This document shows positions 33,510 to 44,836 of a DNA stretch of 64,000 nucleotides, in pieces. Below the pieces are notes generated by a model. That model was not told where the DNA came from. It searched no databases and worked only from the letters and a program-made list of their open reading frames with translations. The DNA is from Branchinecta lynchi (taxonomy: Eukaryota; Arthropoda; Branchiopoda; Anostraca; Branchinectidae): assembly GCA_023053575.1 (NCBI GenBank), contig JAKZAP010000012.1:10850230-10914229 (forward strand), in the 5' to 3' direction. The stretch's first letter is position 1, and each line of letters begins with the position of its first letter. The translations under genes were made by a program, and so were the position numbers.

Positions 33510-33926
33510 TAGTTGCGTTTTTGCAGATACCATGGTATCTGATACCACGGTCTAAAGTCATTTTTGCAGTTATCGTGGTATCTGATACCACGGTCAAAAA
33601 GCGTTTTGCATTTATCGTGGTATCTGGCCAGTTATCGTGGTATCAGATATTCAGATACTACGGTCCGACCGTGGTAACTGGTCGTGGCTCTGAAAGTCGT
33701 CTCACTTTCATCAAGTTTTGTTAGATTGGTGAGAAAGAACTTTAGCACTTAGTGGTGTAACTGGATATCTATTTTTCTTTTGGGATGACTTCGAAAAGTG
33801 CAATTTCGGCAATAGTCGTTTTTGCAGAGCACCGTGTATCAGATACCACGATAACTGCAAAAACGACTAATTGTAGATCCAGTTACCGTGGTAACAGATA
33901 CCATGGTATCAGCAAAAACGCAACTA
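33510..33926. mobile_element. Palindrome-rich MITE (417 bp)
   Basis: TAGTTGCGTTTTTGC at 33510 is repeated inverted at 33912-33926. If TA is the duplicated target, the element begins GTTGCG. Inside are repeated palindromes GATACCATGGTATC and GTGGTATCTGATACCAC in direct and inverted order. No coding capacity. Confidence 0.7.
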
Positions 33927-34149
33927 ATACCGTCTGTGTGGGAAATATATAAAATGATGTTTCAGAATGGTTGGAAGGAACCCCATCGCTTATCAGGTCC
34001 CGACTCAAAAGACTACTGATTCTTAGTTTGAAAAAAATATAATAGTTATGTTTGCAATATAATTTATTATATGAGAATTTGTTTATTAGAGTGTGGATGG
34101 TTAATTGAATTATTGTTTCGTGTTTGGTTGGTATGCTATACGCATTCTT

Positions 34150-34410
34150 GCTTACTAATGTCAAATGGTTTATCATTTTTGTTTATTTTTCACAAGAGGT
34201 TAGTTTTTATTTGTTTAATTGGTAGATAGCACGTAATTTTATACAGGTCAGATAAATTAAGTTATCTCATTTGTGTTAGATTTATAGGGTACGTAGTTGA
34301 TGTTATTATAGTATTTTTTTTTTTAACAAGAACTGCATGTTCGAATTTTTGTTCTCCACAGTCCTTGTATAATGTATTTGTATTTTTGTGTAAAATTAAA
34401 AAACTTGAAA
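34150..34410 (+). mobile_element. LINE 3' UTR, plus copy
   Basis: About 85% similar by eye to the inverse of 35508-35775. Shared landmarks: CTAATGTCAAATGGTTT, TTATACAGGTCAGA, TTTATAGGGTACGTAGTT, CTCCACAGTCCTTGTATAAT, then AAAAAACTTGAA. The 97-codon minus frame over 33883-34176 is not conserved. 5'-truncated. Confidence 0.6.
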
Positions 34411-34733
34411 TGAGCCAATAGATCCTCCGTCTTTGGTCCAATGCAGCGACTATGGAAACCTAGACAAAACTGAGCTGAGCTAGAGGAATTTGCTGAGTTT
34501 TGAGTTGATGCCGGTCTACTCTACTACCCTCTCCGTCGCTGCGCATATCAGAGGAAAAAGTGCAGGAGGTGCGCTGACCTGTTCTGTAGCGGGTCCAGAC
34601 AACCAATCGGCTTTTACGTTGAAAATTTCTTCTCCGAATCTTTACTGCGATACAACTGTTGTAGAGGTAATGAGTTGTGATGTTCAACGTAGCTCCTACC
34701 CTCCCCCGACGAAAAATGTATCTCAGTACTATG

Positions 34734-34960
34734 AAGTAGTATGAAAAAGTTGCATGCAGTACTAACGATGCTACTAGATGCTTCTACTTCAAGGCTACCG
34801 TGTTACTGCATACTACTGTATGGTACTATTAGCAAGACTGGATGCTACTATGGCATGACAGGATTGGACCAGTCTGAGGAACATTAAATGATAGTATTCT
34901 TTGCTATTACATAGTATTACATGCAACGTTTTCCTACTACTACCATACTACTACGCAGGC
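34734..34960. repeat. Foldback-like repeat rich in TACTA
   Basis: GTAGTATGAAAAAGTTGCATG on the left is matched inversely by ATGCAACGTTTTCC plus TACTACTACCATACTAC on the right, with an 11-bp insertion in the right arm. The interior is rich in ATGCTACTA motifs. Confidence 0.5.
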
Positions 34961-35256
34961 TATACATTTTTCATCGGGCCGCTCGTTTGCATCGGTCAGG
35001 GTATAGGGAATCTATTGGCATTATTACAGTTCAGCGCTCCAAGTGGACTAGTTTCTGTTAGTCTCCCATTGCCTCATAATCAATACTTGTGTAGACATAG
35101 TAAAAAGCCGGATCCATAGGGTAGTTGGGTCACTTTCACTTTCTGCTGCTGATATATAAGCAAAACCTCTATTACCTGGGACACAGATGACAGGTTTTCC
35201 ATTCAGTAACTTGTGGATCTACTTTACCATGTCAGATCCAAGTGCTGACGGCGAGG

Positions 35257-35430
35257 CATGCCCGTACCCAGGAATTTATTTCGGGGGGGGGGGGGTTGCC
35301 TGCTGGTTGGAATTTTTTTTACAAAAAACACATAGATTAGAGGGAAAAGCCTATAAAAATGATTATTTTTGCATGTTTCGGGGGGGGGGTCAACCCCCTA
35401 CCCCCCCCCCCCCCCCCGGATACGGCCTTG
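35257..35430 (-). mobile_element. hAT-like MITE family A (174 bp, reverse)
   Basis: Starts CATGCCCGTACCCAGG and ends GGATACGGCCTTG. Flanks CGGCGAGG and CGGTGAGG agree at seven of eight. G and C tracts as in the other copies. Confidence 0.85.
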
Positions 35431-35510
35431 CGGTGAGGCATAGGGGGATTAACAGAAACTAGTCCGCTTAGGAAGCGGTGAGGCATAGGGGGATTAGCAG
35501 AAACTAGTTC
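35429..35510 (+). repeat. Tandem duplication of about 45 bp
   Basis: GCGGTGAGGCATAGGGGGAT occurs twice with AACAGAAACTAGT following. The unit begins at the right flank of the family A element. Confidence 0.7.
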
Positions 35511-35775
35511 AAGTTCAAGTTCAAGTTTTTTTAATTTTACACAAAAATACAAATGCATTATACAAGCACTGTGGAGAACCAAAGTTAGAACATGCAGGGC
35601 TTGTTAAAAATTTTACTGTAATAACAAGAACTACGTACCCTATAAATCTAACAAAAATAATATAACTTAATTTCTCTGACCTGTATAAAATGACCTGCGG
35701 TCTACCAAATAAATAAATAAAAACTACCCTCTTGCGACAAATAAACAAAAATGACAAACCATTTGACATTAGTTC
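35508..35775 (-). mobile_element. LINE 3' UTR with TTGAAC tail, minus copy
   Basis: The minus strand ends TTGTGTAAAATTAAAAAAAC then TTGAACTTGAACTTGAAC. Inverted relative to 34150-34410. The hexanucleotide tail supports target-primed insertion of a non-LTR element. No RT domain is left. Confidence 0.6.
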
Positions 35776-36180
35776 GCTTGGACTCCACTTGGTTGTATTA
35801 CAATGACGGGGAGACGGAAATTCTGGTGCTTATTTGCTCTTGATTATTATCATTTATTTAGATTTAGGGTTGGGAGGGATTTATTTTGTTGTGGTGGTGC
35901 TGGACTGGATGTACCCTTTTTTGCTGGTTTAGTTATTTATTAATTAATTATTATTATCCACACACTACTGATTTTCAGGACTTTTCACAATTGCCTTGTT
36001 TCACTATTTTCGATGCCTCGCGAGAAGCTCCGTCCTAAGAAAAAAACGTTTGTAAAAATCAACGTGATTGGACAAAGGCTTAGAACGAATTAGAACTGCT
36101 TAGTAGGTGCGTCATATCATAAATTTGGTCTCGGAGGATTCTTTTCGCTTTGCCTTCTTCGACCAAGGGTATCGAATTGT
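35776..36180. other. Mostly unassigned
   Basis: 35990-36050 resembles a family F segment (TTTCACTATTTTCGATGCCT, CGAGAAGC). No gene. Confidence 0.4.
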
Positions 36181-36184
36181 TTAA

Positions 36185-36621
36185 AGGATCCCTCTTGCAT
36201 TTTATAATATACATAGCTCCCATATGCAATTATAAGCTTCTAAAATCCCCATCTTTCTCGATTTTTTCATTCCGTAACTACGAATTCTTAGCCCTTTTTC
36301 GGCCTTGAAGAGTTTTCCCGTCACCCAACGAAAAATTTGCCGGAATCTTCATTTTACGCTGACAACTCTTTCACACATAAGGATCTGATAATTGTCTGTG
36401 TATTACTTCTTTTATTTGCTTAGTTTTCCCACTTTTTAACCACGGCACGTTCAGTTTTCTAATATTTTGCGCCCAGCCGCCGCGTCGGAGGGCAGGAAGG
36501 CTCGAATCGACAAGCGCTAAGAAGGGAATCGCCAGTTTCAGGTGGAAAGTAATGGTATTTTCGAAAAAAACAATTCTGATCCATTTTATAGCGGAAAGAT
36601 CGTTTCTAGAAGAGTTGTGCT
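36185..36621 (+). mobile_element. Family E element (437 bp)
   Basis: TTAA (36181-36184) then AGGATCCCTCTTGC; right end AGTTGTGCT before TTAA (36622-36625). Collinear with 42987-43430. Confidence 0.8.
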
Positions 36622-36909
36622 TTAAGGCATTGTAGTTTCTGAAACTGAAGGCAACTCAGGTGGACTATAGCTCGCCAGTGCTCTTAAGAATTCACATGTG
36701 CGGTTCTTGACAGTGATTTTCGCAAAATCACCAGGGTGTTCGATGGGACATTCGATCGTTTCTAGAAGAGTTGTTTGTTAAGGCATTGTAGTTTCTGAAA
36801 CTGAAAGCAACTCAGGTAGACTATAGCTCGCCAGTGCTCTTAAGAATTCACATGTGCGGTTCTTGACAGTGATTTTCGCAAAATCACCAGGGTGTTCGAT
36901 GGGACATTC
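36598..36909 (+). repeat. Recent tandem duplication, 156 bp x 2
   Basis: 36598-36753 and 36754-36909 are nearly identical; the main difference is TGTGCTTTAAGG versus TGTTTGTTAAGG. The unit starts inside the 3' end of the family E copy and extends into unique flanking DNA. Confidence 0.9.
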
Positions 36910-37410
36910 CTAAAAACAGCTGGCGATAGAAAAGGGGGCCATAAAATGTTCCCAAAATGTGCAATGGACTGATACGTAGAGAAGCAGAATGGGGATTCGG
37001 CTTTCGGAGTTTCGCCACGGCAGCTGTGACACTATAAATATACTATGTTATAACTTTTCTCGGACATGTATGCATCGCATATCCTACGACCCACTGCCAG
37101 TTATATTACTGTAATCTTAGCACAGATAGCGGTTTAAAGAGAGGTTGACCATCAACCATGACATTTAACTTTCTCTGTGACGATCATCCATATAACCTGT
37201 GTGAGTTATGATGATGTGCATGACTAATGGTTAATTATTAATGGTGCTGTTCGAAAAAGTTATAACAGTTAATATACCTCCATCTCGTTTGGTGCCGGAA
37301 TCACAAGTGCGACGGCCATTTAGGAAAGTCAACCTCGCTACGCTCGGTAGATATTTTTCGTAATTTGTATCGCTTCAAACTAATCGGTAGATAGGTAGGT
37401 AGGTTTCTAT
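36910..37410. other. No recognised feature
   Basis: Unassigned. A short AGGTAGGTAGG run precedes the next MITE. Confidence 0.4.
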
Positions 37411-37715
37411 GAGCGTGTTCCACCCTCGTACCATTAGTAACTATTAGTTACTATTTCCGTTCCATCCTCACGAAAAGTTACTACGCTGACCGTTTCAACC
37501 TTCTCCGAATAGTAACTAATAGTTACTATTTGCTTACCATGCTCGGGAGCGTGGTAAGCGTAGTAACTACGCATCTCTGTAACGTGATTGGTCGGATTCG
37601 CCCGTGGCACGATATCCCGCTGGAAAATAGAAAGATCGTTCCAGCCTTGACGGCAAAAAGCCAGAATTTGTGACGTCAGGCGTAGTAACTACGGTAAGTA
37701 GGGTGGAACACGCTC
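37411..37715. mobile_element. MITE with perfect GAGCGTGTTCCACCCT ends (305 bp)
   Basis: A 16-bp exact inverted terminal repeat. Flanked by TAT on both sides, a possible 3-bp duplication. Internal palindromes AGTAACTATTAGTTACT and GGTAAGC...GCTTACC. It is the intact relative of 6137-6725. Confidence 0.85.
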
Positions 37716-37971
37716 TATATTTAGCCAGAACATTGAAAACAAAACAACATGACTAATGTCCTATTGCAGCAAAAAGAAACTCCTAGGACTTGTGGTGCAA
37801 TTTATTAATGCTACTTGTATTTAATAAATAAATAACTAAACACGGCAACTTACAATTATCCACCTAGCCTATGACTTAAATGACAGACAATTAAACGTGA
37901 ACACTATTCACAACAAGAATCCTTAATATTTACTCCTTACCAGTTTCAGCCCCACCCGAACAACTGTAAAA

Positions 37972-38340
37972 ACAAGACCAAAGGTCTCGATGGGATCCCA
38001 AAAATCTAAGATTTGATCCAGACAATTCGGCGAGAAAATGATTCTCACCATCGTGCTCAGCATGTCTTCTTACCCCATAATCGACTATCACATTATCTGT
38101 TTAAAAATATCTTGTTTGTCCCTATATTGAACCCCCTCCCCACCCCCAAATATAGGGCTACAGAGCCCATCTACGAACTCGACCTTACCCTTGGCCCAAA
38201 CAATCCTCGTACCAAGTTTCATCAAAATATCTCATTCCCTTCGAGAGTTATCGTGCTTACAGACGGACGGACAGACGGACGGACGGACAACTTTTGCGAT
38301 GTCATAGGTATCCCTCCACTTACGGTTTCGGATCCCAAAA
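37972..38340 (-). mobile_element. Family G element, deleted copy (~370 bp)
   Basis: Both ends are present (ACAAGACCAAAGGTCTCGAT, and CACTTACGGTTTCGGATCCC). Almost all internal tandem units are missing. The ACAGACGGACGGACAGACGG block is retained. Confidence 0.75.
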
Positions 38341-39379
38341 AGAAAGAGAAAGAAAGAAAAGTAAAAGACCACACACCCTTCAACACGTATTGATTAAGTG
38401 GAAAGTTTTACTTTCTTTTTAAACCCGTATAAAGTGGCCAAATCTAAATGTCAAAGTTTGTTGACCTGCAAACGTGTATGATCCTGTCAACTATGAAGTT
38501 TCATCCGATCGGTGTTTCGGGAACTGTTCGTGCAGCAGGGTCCTCCACACCGACATGAATGGTTTAATTCGAGAAACTGCGATCTTCTAATGAATCCGCC
38601 CCAGTTTCCCAACTCGGTTGCCCCAACTCGTGGTGACCTCCAGCTCCAGGACACGACTAACAGGACAGACAGACCGGCGGAAAAGCGATATCGTTATATA
38701 CAACCAAGTAACATAGTAGAAAATAATTTTATATCCCAAAAGTAGCTATCGCAGTGTTACCGCAGAATTTGACCTTTTCGTCATACAAAATAAATAAAAT
38801 ATTGTTGTTTACACTGCCATTTTGTCATAAGAAACACCAAGAAGTACTAACTTATTGGTTATTTTACAACTAAACAAATGCTGGAACAAAACTTCTTCTA
38901 TATCCTTTATGTAGGGGTCCACCACAGACGTTAGTTTGGTTTTTTTTTGGATTTTTCTCGCTGGGTTCTACTACATGTAGGATTACGTAGTCGGGAATCC
39001 GAGGGTCTTTAATCCTAAAATCGATGCTAAAGAAACTTCGGGCACTTTTGGAACTTGAGGCTTCGACTTTGGCTTAACTTCCATATTATTCCTTAGAAAA
39101 ATTACTTTCATGTCAATTTCAATCCTAATTTTTCCATCATTCTTCATTTTTGAAATTTGTTCCTTATGTTTGAAACTGTATAGACTGTGGACTAGCTAAT
39201 TAGCGACACCTTTAGTTTAACTCAAAAGGCAGCATTTTGACTCGTCGAAGGGATTTGTATTTTTACCCGGGGTCCTAATATTAACGTTCAGAGTGTGCAC
39301 TGCTTGCACAACAACCCAAATTGTAGATAATTAGAATTTCAAAACAGACCTGCGTCACCAGGGTTTTAAAATTTAACTG
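38341..39379. other. No gene; one C-like repeat
   Basis: 38480-38720 contains AAGTTTCATCCGATC and ACAGGACAGACAGACC motifs in the style of families C and G. The 77-codon plus frame there has no domain. The rest is unassigned. Confidence 0.4.
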
Positions 39380-39810
39380 AAAAGCCAACTTATTTGTGTG
39401 TCATTTAATTGAGTACACTGAATTATTTGGATTCTGCAAAATATTTTATTTTTATTTTCCATTAACTGATCTAGTTATGACGTTCAGAGTATCTGCGGCA
39501 GGACAGCGAAAATTCTACTATGACGCGGGACATTTTAATCTCAACACAAACGTGGATTTTCAGCGGGCAGTTGTGAGATTGGTGAAGATTGCTTAGTACC
39601 TGAAAAAAAAAAAAATCATAAATCTTTCTTGTAATGCATACAACAAAAATACAAGCGCATAGAGGTATCACAAATCACACGGAAATTCCACTATTTGAAA
39701 ATCGATTATCTTGAACAGCGCAACAACGAAGTAACGCATTTTCAGCGGGTCTTCAAGCCCATTTAAGTGAATAAGTGATGGGTAACTAGATTGTCTTATC
39801 CCAGCTCTTT
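39380..39810 (+). repeat. Family J repeat, best copy
   Basis: Contains in order TTGAGTACACTGAATTATTT, GTTATGACGTTCAGAGTATC, CTACTATGACGCGGGACATT, GTGAGATTGGTGAAGATTGC and the GATGGGTAACTAGATTGTCT end. No terminal inverted repeat seen, so the class is unknown. Confidence 0.65.
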
Positions 39811-39970
39811 TCTGTTAAGCTAAGCTCGGAAAAGTTACCCCTGTACAAAGTAGGAAAATGATATTAAGATATGTCTTGCGAGGCATCTGACATGTTTATT
39901 TTAATTTTCGGCAATGTCTTACAGTTGTTGCTGGTAAATATGTCAAGCGTAGAAGGACAAGCACATAGAG

Positions 39971-40148
39971 CAAGGCCGTATCCAGGGGGGGTAGGGAGTT
40001 GACCCCCCCCCCCCCGAAACATACAAAGATACTAATTTGTATAGGCTTTTCCCTCTGATATTTGTCTTTTTTATACTTTTTTGTGCAACCCACAGGCACC
40101 CCCCCCCCCCCCCCCCCCCCCCGAAATAAACTCCTGGATACGGGCCTG
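39971..40148 (+). mobile_element. hAT-like MITE family A (178 bp)
   Basis: CAAGGCCGTATCC to GGATACGGGCCTG. Flanks ACATAGAG and ACATAGAA agree at seven of eight. Contains a C22-23 tract near 40100-40122. Confidence 0.88.
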
Positions 40149-40531
40149 ACATAGAAGTATCACAAATCCGAAAGAATAAGTTCAGTCGATCAAATCGATT
40201 ATCTGTTGATAACGGACAACGAAGCACCGCATTTGTATGGGCTTTAAGGCTAAGATGAAGGACTAATTTTGAATTAATAGGGTGTATGGTATGATACTAC
40301 TTATTTCGTCTGTTTGCTCAGCCTTAATTCTACTTGTTATTCCATACTTTTTTGAAAAGTACAACGATCAAGGCTTTCTTCCTTTCAACTCTTTGAGGAA
40401 CCTTGAGTAAGCAATTTACTTGGATCAAAAGTTGTGTCTTATTTAACCAATGACTTCCCTTCGCTTCGCTACATAGTTAGGACTGGTTGATGTTTAGCAA
40501 GTTTAGGCCCTTCATAGTATGGTTTGTTTCT
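40149..40531. other. No recognised feature
   Basis: Unassigned sequence; no gene seen. Confidence 0.35.
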
Positions 40532-40535
40532 TTAA

Positions 40536-40905
40536 GGACCTGTCTTACCTATAATACTAATGCAACCTACTTTCATAATCACTCCATATGTTTCTAAACC
40601 CGGAGACCCCAATTTCGTATGATACATTCTAACCCCTCTAACAAAACCACGCTGATTTTCTCATTTGCCGTGTTTTGCTACCTTCGATGTATACCACGCT
40701 GTCGACGGTTGTCTGCGAGAAGTTTTACCATCAGAAAAACCGGTTATGTAAATTGTTTCCCTGTTTCGCTACTAGTCAACGGGTCTCGGAAAACGCTTAA
40801 AACATCCAAAACCGTGGGTTATTTGTTGAAAGCACAGCCTAGTTTTAAAGTATTCAAATATATTAAAATACTGTAAGCTGGAGAGTAAATAGTGCGAGCG
40901 GTCCT
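40536..40905 (+). mobile_element. Family F element (370 bp)
   Basis: TTAA at 40532-40535 and 40906-40909 flank ends GGACCTGTC and GAGCGGTCCT. Full-length reference copy of F. The 85-codon frame inside is not shared with other copies. Confidence 0.82.
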
Positions 40906-40914
40906 TTAAGTATT

Positions 40915-41330
40915 CTTTGAAGATGCTTTACAGAAAATCGGTAGAAAGGTATTCTACAAACCTGTAAAGTTCTGACAGTCCATCATTCCACGACCATATA
41001 ACTTCATAAACAATTCTATATTGACTGCACTCGCTGTTGAAGAATACAGGAAGAAGATTTCCTTTGGAACCACAGGGCAAGTCTTCTGGTTATCACCCTT
41101 TTCAGGTGAGCAGATTTTAGAGTTGGTTTTACAAACAGGGATCGAACAACGCCTGATATTTGGAATATCTGACCTGGATCAAAATAGGAGATTGAGACAT
41201 CACGCTTGATCGACGGTTTGAAATTTTGGCGCGTAAAATTGTGAACGAGTTTCTCTTGGAAGAGACTCCACATTCTCAACGTCCCTGACTACTATGGACA
41301 AATCGAAAATCCTCAGCGGGTGTCAAAATA
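40915..41330. other. No recognised feature
   Basis: The short minus frame 41016-41279 has no domain. Confidence 0.35.
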
Positions 41331-41430
41331 ATTCAACGTATTGAAATCTAAAATGCAAAAATAAGTTGCCTTGTCAGTTAAACTTTAAGTGAATAAGTAA
41401 CATGTAACTAGACTAGACTGTCGGATCTAA

Positions 41431-41860
41431 TACCTGTTCAGATAATACTTAACAGAAATGTTGGAGAACATGCGCTTGCCCTATACCCGGTTGGATTTAG
41501 GCCAACCCTACCGGAAAGACTACTGTTGACACTAAATGTCCGTCACTTTTTAGTTATCTGCCCACCATCCGGAAATGGTGTTATGGATAAACGAACTCAA
41601 TTAGAGACTCGAATTCTGTCTGGGAGGATTACCTCATCCGTTCCCACGGATTCGATGATATGACCGCAGGGCCGACTAAATTCAGTCACGTAAAATAGTT
41701 AACATATGGCCTCCTGCTGAACTGAACTTTACTAATTGAAAAATGACAATCCTGGGCTTATCGGGTTTATAGGGGAGTATTCTGTAACACACGGCACACA
41801 AACAGTAACGCAAATCCCACTCCGTCATTTTGTCGGCCCTTCCAGCAATGCCCCCCCCCC
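41431..41860. other. No recognised feature
   Basis: Unassigned, with a C15 tract ending near 41865. Confidence 0.35.
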
Positions 41861-41868
41861 CCCCCTCC

Positions 41869-41938
41869 GTCCATGGCCGAATGTTTAGGGCGCCGAACTC
41901 GTAAGCGAAGGGTCGCTGGTTCGAGTCTCGGTGATGCC
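41869..41938 (+). pseudogene. tRNA-like sequence with A and B boxes
   Basis: TGGCCGAATGTTTAGGGCG resembles the D-arm/A box of Ser/Leu-type tRNAs, and GGTTCGAGTCT is a good B box. The acceptor stem does not pair (GTCCATG against TGATGCC) and the T-stem is poor, so it is not a working tRNA. It may be a tRNA pseudogene or a SINE head. MITE P starts 22 bp after it. Confidence 0.5.
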
Positions 41939-41959
41939 TACTTTTTGGTTTGTGGCGTA

Positions 41960-42128
41960 CATTGTAAGAATAAATCTTGCAGTATTTGCTACTGGGATTA
42001 ATCTTGTCTCTAAAAAGATAATCTTATCTCTAATTCGGATTAATCTATCTCAGTAGGGATAAGATTAATCCCAGTAGCAAATACTAAAGTTGACTTTAAT
42101 CCTTACGCGGAGAAACTTTGTTGCAGCG
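41960..42128. mobile_element. MITE P (169 bp)
   Basis: TA, then CATTGTAAGAATAAATCTTG on the left; GCAGCG before TA on the right. Palindromic CAGTATTTGCTACTGGGATT core and its inverse. Confidence 0.75.
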
Positions 42129-42399
42129 TAACCCTGTAAGACAAGCCAAAGTCCACCCAACTTCAAATGTGTACCTGAAGAAATCTGGGAAAGGTGACTG
42201 TGAGGGTGTAGGAAAGCACCAGGATCTAGCCCCCCAACTGCCCATTGCACTTCCTGACTGAGGGCAGAGAATCATAGATCAGTACTGGAAGTTAGGCCTC
42301 TATAGGCTGATACCTTACCTCACCCCCCCCCCCCTCCGCCCCCTCTAGTTTCGGGTTCAGTACAGTGTTGGGTTTTTAGTCGTGTTCATTTATGAGTGA

Positions 42400-42930
42400 T
42401 GTGGATTTTTTCATTGTGTGGAGTTCATAACTCGTGAACCGTGACAGGTTATTTCAAGTTGATACTGGTGGTACGCGTTTAGAGGAGATATTGCTCCCCA
42501 CACCTTCCCGGTTCAGTGGTAATTTGGCAAGATTGACAGTAACTTAAGTTCATAACTTGGCAACGCGACCATGGTGGGGAATTACTTGCGTCTTTTCTCC
42601 AGCTTCCCGGATCAAGGGCAACTGGGCCCATATTGCCCAGGGACTTGTATTCGTAACTTGATAGCGTTAGAAGTAGGAAGACAAGATTTCGTGTAATCTG
42701 ATTTGGAAGAGTCTTTTGAAGTCGTATCCCCATCCTCCCGGTTCATGGGCAACTGGGCAGGTATTGCCCAATAATTGGAAACTTCTAGCTTGACAGCGTT
42801 TCAGCTAGAACGAAGAAAACTTTGTGGTGAGTTTATCCTTGATTGGCCAAGTTGGATTTACCTCCTCCCTTCCACTTGGTTCTTTGTCAACTGAGTCACC
42901 GGGCTCATCCGTTGACCCGGTATAAAATCG
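42400..42930 (+). repeat. Diverged tandem repeat, ~100-130-bp units
   Basis: CTTCCCGGTTCA-like motifs at about 42505, 42603, 42736 and 42868 are followed by GGGCAACTGGGC and TATTGCCCA. Non-coding; not matched elsewhere in the window. Confidence 0.55.
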
Positions 42931-42986
42931 GATGTTGAATAAAATAAACAAAACAATGTTTTTGATCAGCTAATTATCCCTCTTAA

Positions 42987-43430
42987 AGGACCCCTCTTGT
43001 TTATTCTGCCTATTATAATATACTTAGCTCCCATATGGAATTATAAGCTTCTAAAAACCTTTCTTCACTGTTTCGTTTCGTAACTACGAATTTTTAGCGC
43101 TTTTTCAGCCTTGCCGAGTTTTCCCTTCGCGCAACGAAAAGTTTGCCGGAATCTTCAACGTCCGATGACAATTCTTTCACCCATAAGAATGTGTTAATCT
43201 TCTGTTTATTACTTCTTTTACATCCTTAGTTTTCCCACTTTTTAACCAAGGCACGGTCAGTTTTCAAATGTTTTGCGCCCAGCCGAAGCGTTGGAGAGCT
43301 GGAAGGCTGCATATAGTCGACAAGCACTAACAGGAGAATCGCTAGTTGTAGTTGGAAAGTAATGGTATTTCCAAAAACATTTTTTCTGATTCGTTTCGTA
43401 GGGAAAATCATTTCTAGTAAGAATTGTGCT
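42987..43430 (+). mobile_element. Family E element (444 bp)
   Basis: TTAA (42983-42986) then AGGACCCCTCTTG; end GAATTGTGCT before TTAA (43431-43434). A full-length copy. Confidence 0.85.
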
Positions 43431-43434
43431 TTAA

Positions 43435-44599
43435 GATGTTAAGCGAGAGACAATACAGTTTCGGATACGTCTGTTTCTCCGCATTCCATCTAGGAAGAAG
43501 ACTTTTTAGACCCGATAATCCCTTTTCTTCTTTTGTGTTTTTTGTATCTTGTTTTTTCCTTTTCTTTCTCTGTACTGTGCTATTTCCCTTTTCTTGTCAA
43601 GTGTGTAAATACAGTTTCAACATCATCATCAGTTACAAAACAATGTCAACCGAAGAGCGATGAACCATAAGTTGACATGAAAGTAAACCTAATATTTGGA
43701 TTCTTAGACCAAAGCTTTTAAGCCACAACATTGAACAGACGTGCATGGAAGTCATTATTGTACTTTCGTGAAATAAAAAAAAATGCTGGATCTCACGATT
43801 TACAGAAACGAGTTATTTAAATAGAAACAGAATAGTTTCAGGCTCTGTTTAAGCTCTACTATTTACACTGTCGTATCAGATATCGCCCAGCACTTATCTT
43901 CCGTGGTTGCAGGTCAATTGGTTATTTTTTGAAGGAAGGAATTTATCGGCTGTTTTTTTCGGGTTATCGAAAACCATTTCCGCAGAGCTTGTGGTTTCAT
44001 GGTGTGTTCTCATGCAGTGTTCGGTTTCCAGTCACGGGAGCCTGGCAAAAATAGAGAATGCAGCAGCAAAAATGTTTTTAATAAATGCTAAGGGGGATCA
44101 TAAGTATTACTTAAAAAATACCTCGCACTACGTAGCGTTTCTGCTCAGATGTTATGAGATAGCTAATCACATTACAAATAAGATATCTAGAAAATTACTC
44201 ACGACTTCGGCTGCTTTTAGCCTCTTTCCATGTCCCTTGCCTTGGATAAAAATCTTGGCAAAATTTGCAGAACCCGTCTCCGGACGAATGAGGTCCTTGG
44301 AGACAAGGATTGGGCGCATGATAAGTAGCGTAAAGAGACAAAACGTGGCAAGAGTGGGTATGTTGGTAATGGAGGATATAAGATACAGTAATGAAGTGAA
44401 GAATCGTTCGAACGGCAATGGATGGAAATTCTTCTGAAATAGAAGGAATTACTAAGCTACCACAAGTACGACGTGTCTTTTAAGCCGAAACTGATTGCGC
44501 GCGAATGAGATGGTGCGAAAAGAGTAGGTCAGTGCGATCGTACTGACATGTGACCTCGCTTTTCTGGCTACAGCCTAAAGGAGGACCCTTGCCGAGAAA
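43435..44599. other. No clear gene; F-like stretch at 44180-44290
   Basis: 44190-44260 resembles family F in reverse (compare GGAAGAGGCTAAAAGCAGCC at 63720). The 176-codon plus frame 43907-44437 crosses this repeat and has no recognisable domain, so it is not called. Confidence 0.4.
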
Positions 44600-44641
44600 G
44601 GCCTAAAGAGGACCCTTTCCGAGAAAAGCCGAAAAATCGCC
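44600..44641 (+). ncRNA. Hammerhead-like core, R variant with GGC/GCC stem
   Basis: GGC (44600-44602), CTAAAGA, a stem region GGACCCTTTCC/GAGAAAAGCC, GAAAAATC, GCC (44639-44641). One core base is changed (CTAAAGA), but the outer stem is again complementary. A partial duplicate of the 5' half precedes it at 44572-44599. Confidence 0.35.
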
Positions 44642-44836
44642 GGATCAAATCTCGATAGATAACGTTAAATACTAATAGTTATTAGTTTTTACTGATAACT
44701 GACCTCTTCGAACGTAAAAACAATGTCTAATTCTCACATAAGCTGACGTCATATTTGTCCTATTTTATGAACGTATCTGCTAAGGACAGAGCTATAGCAC
44801 ACGCACTACTATGAAATGAATTTCACATGAAATGAA

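Noticed and set aside
43907..44437. 176-codon plus-strand open frame
   Set aside because: It crosses a stretch similar to family F in reverse, which is non-coding elsewhere. No domain or splice context is recognised.
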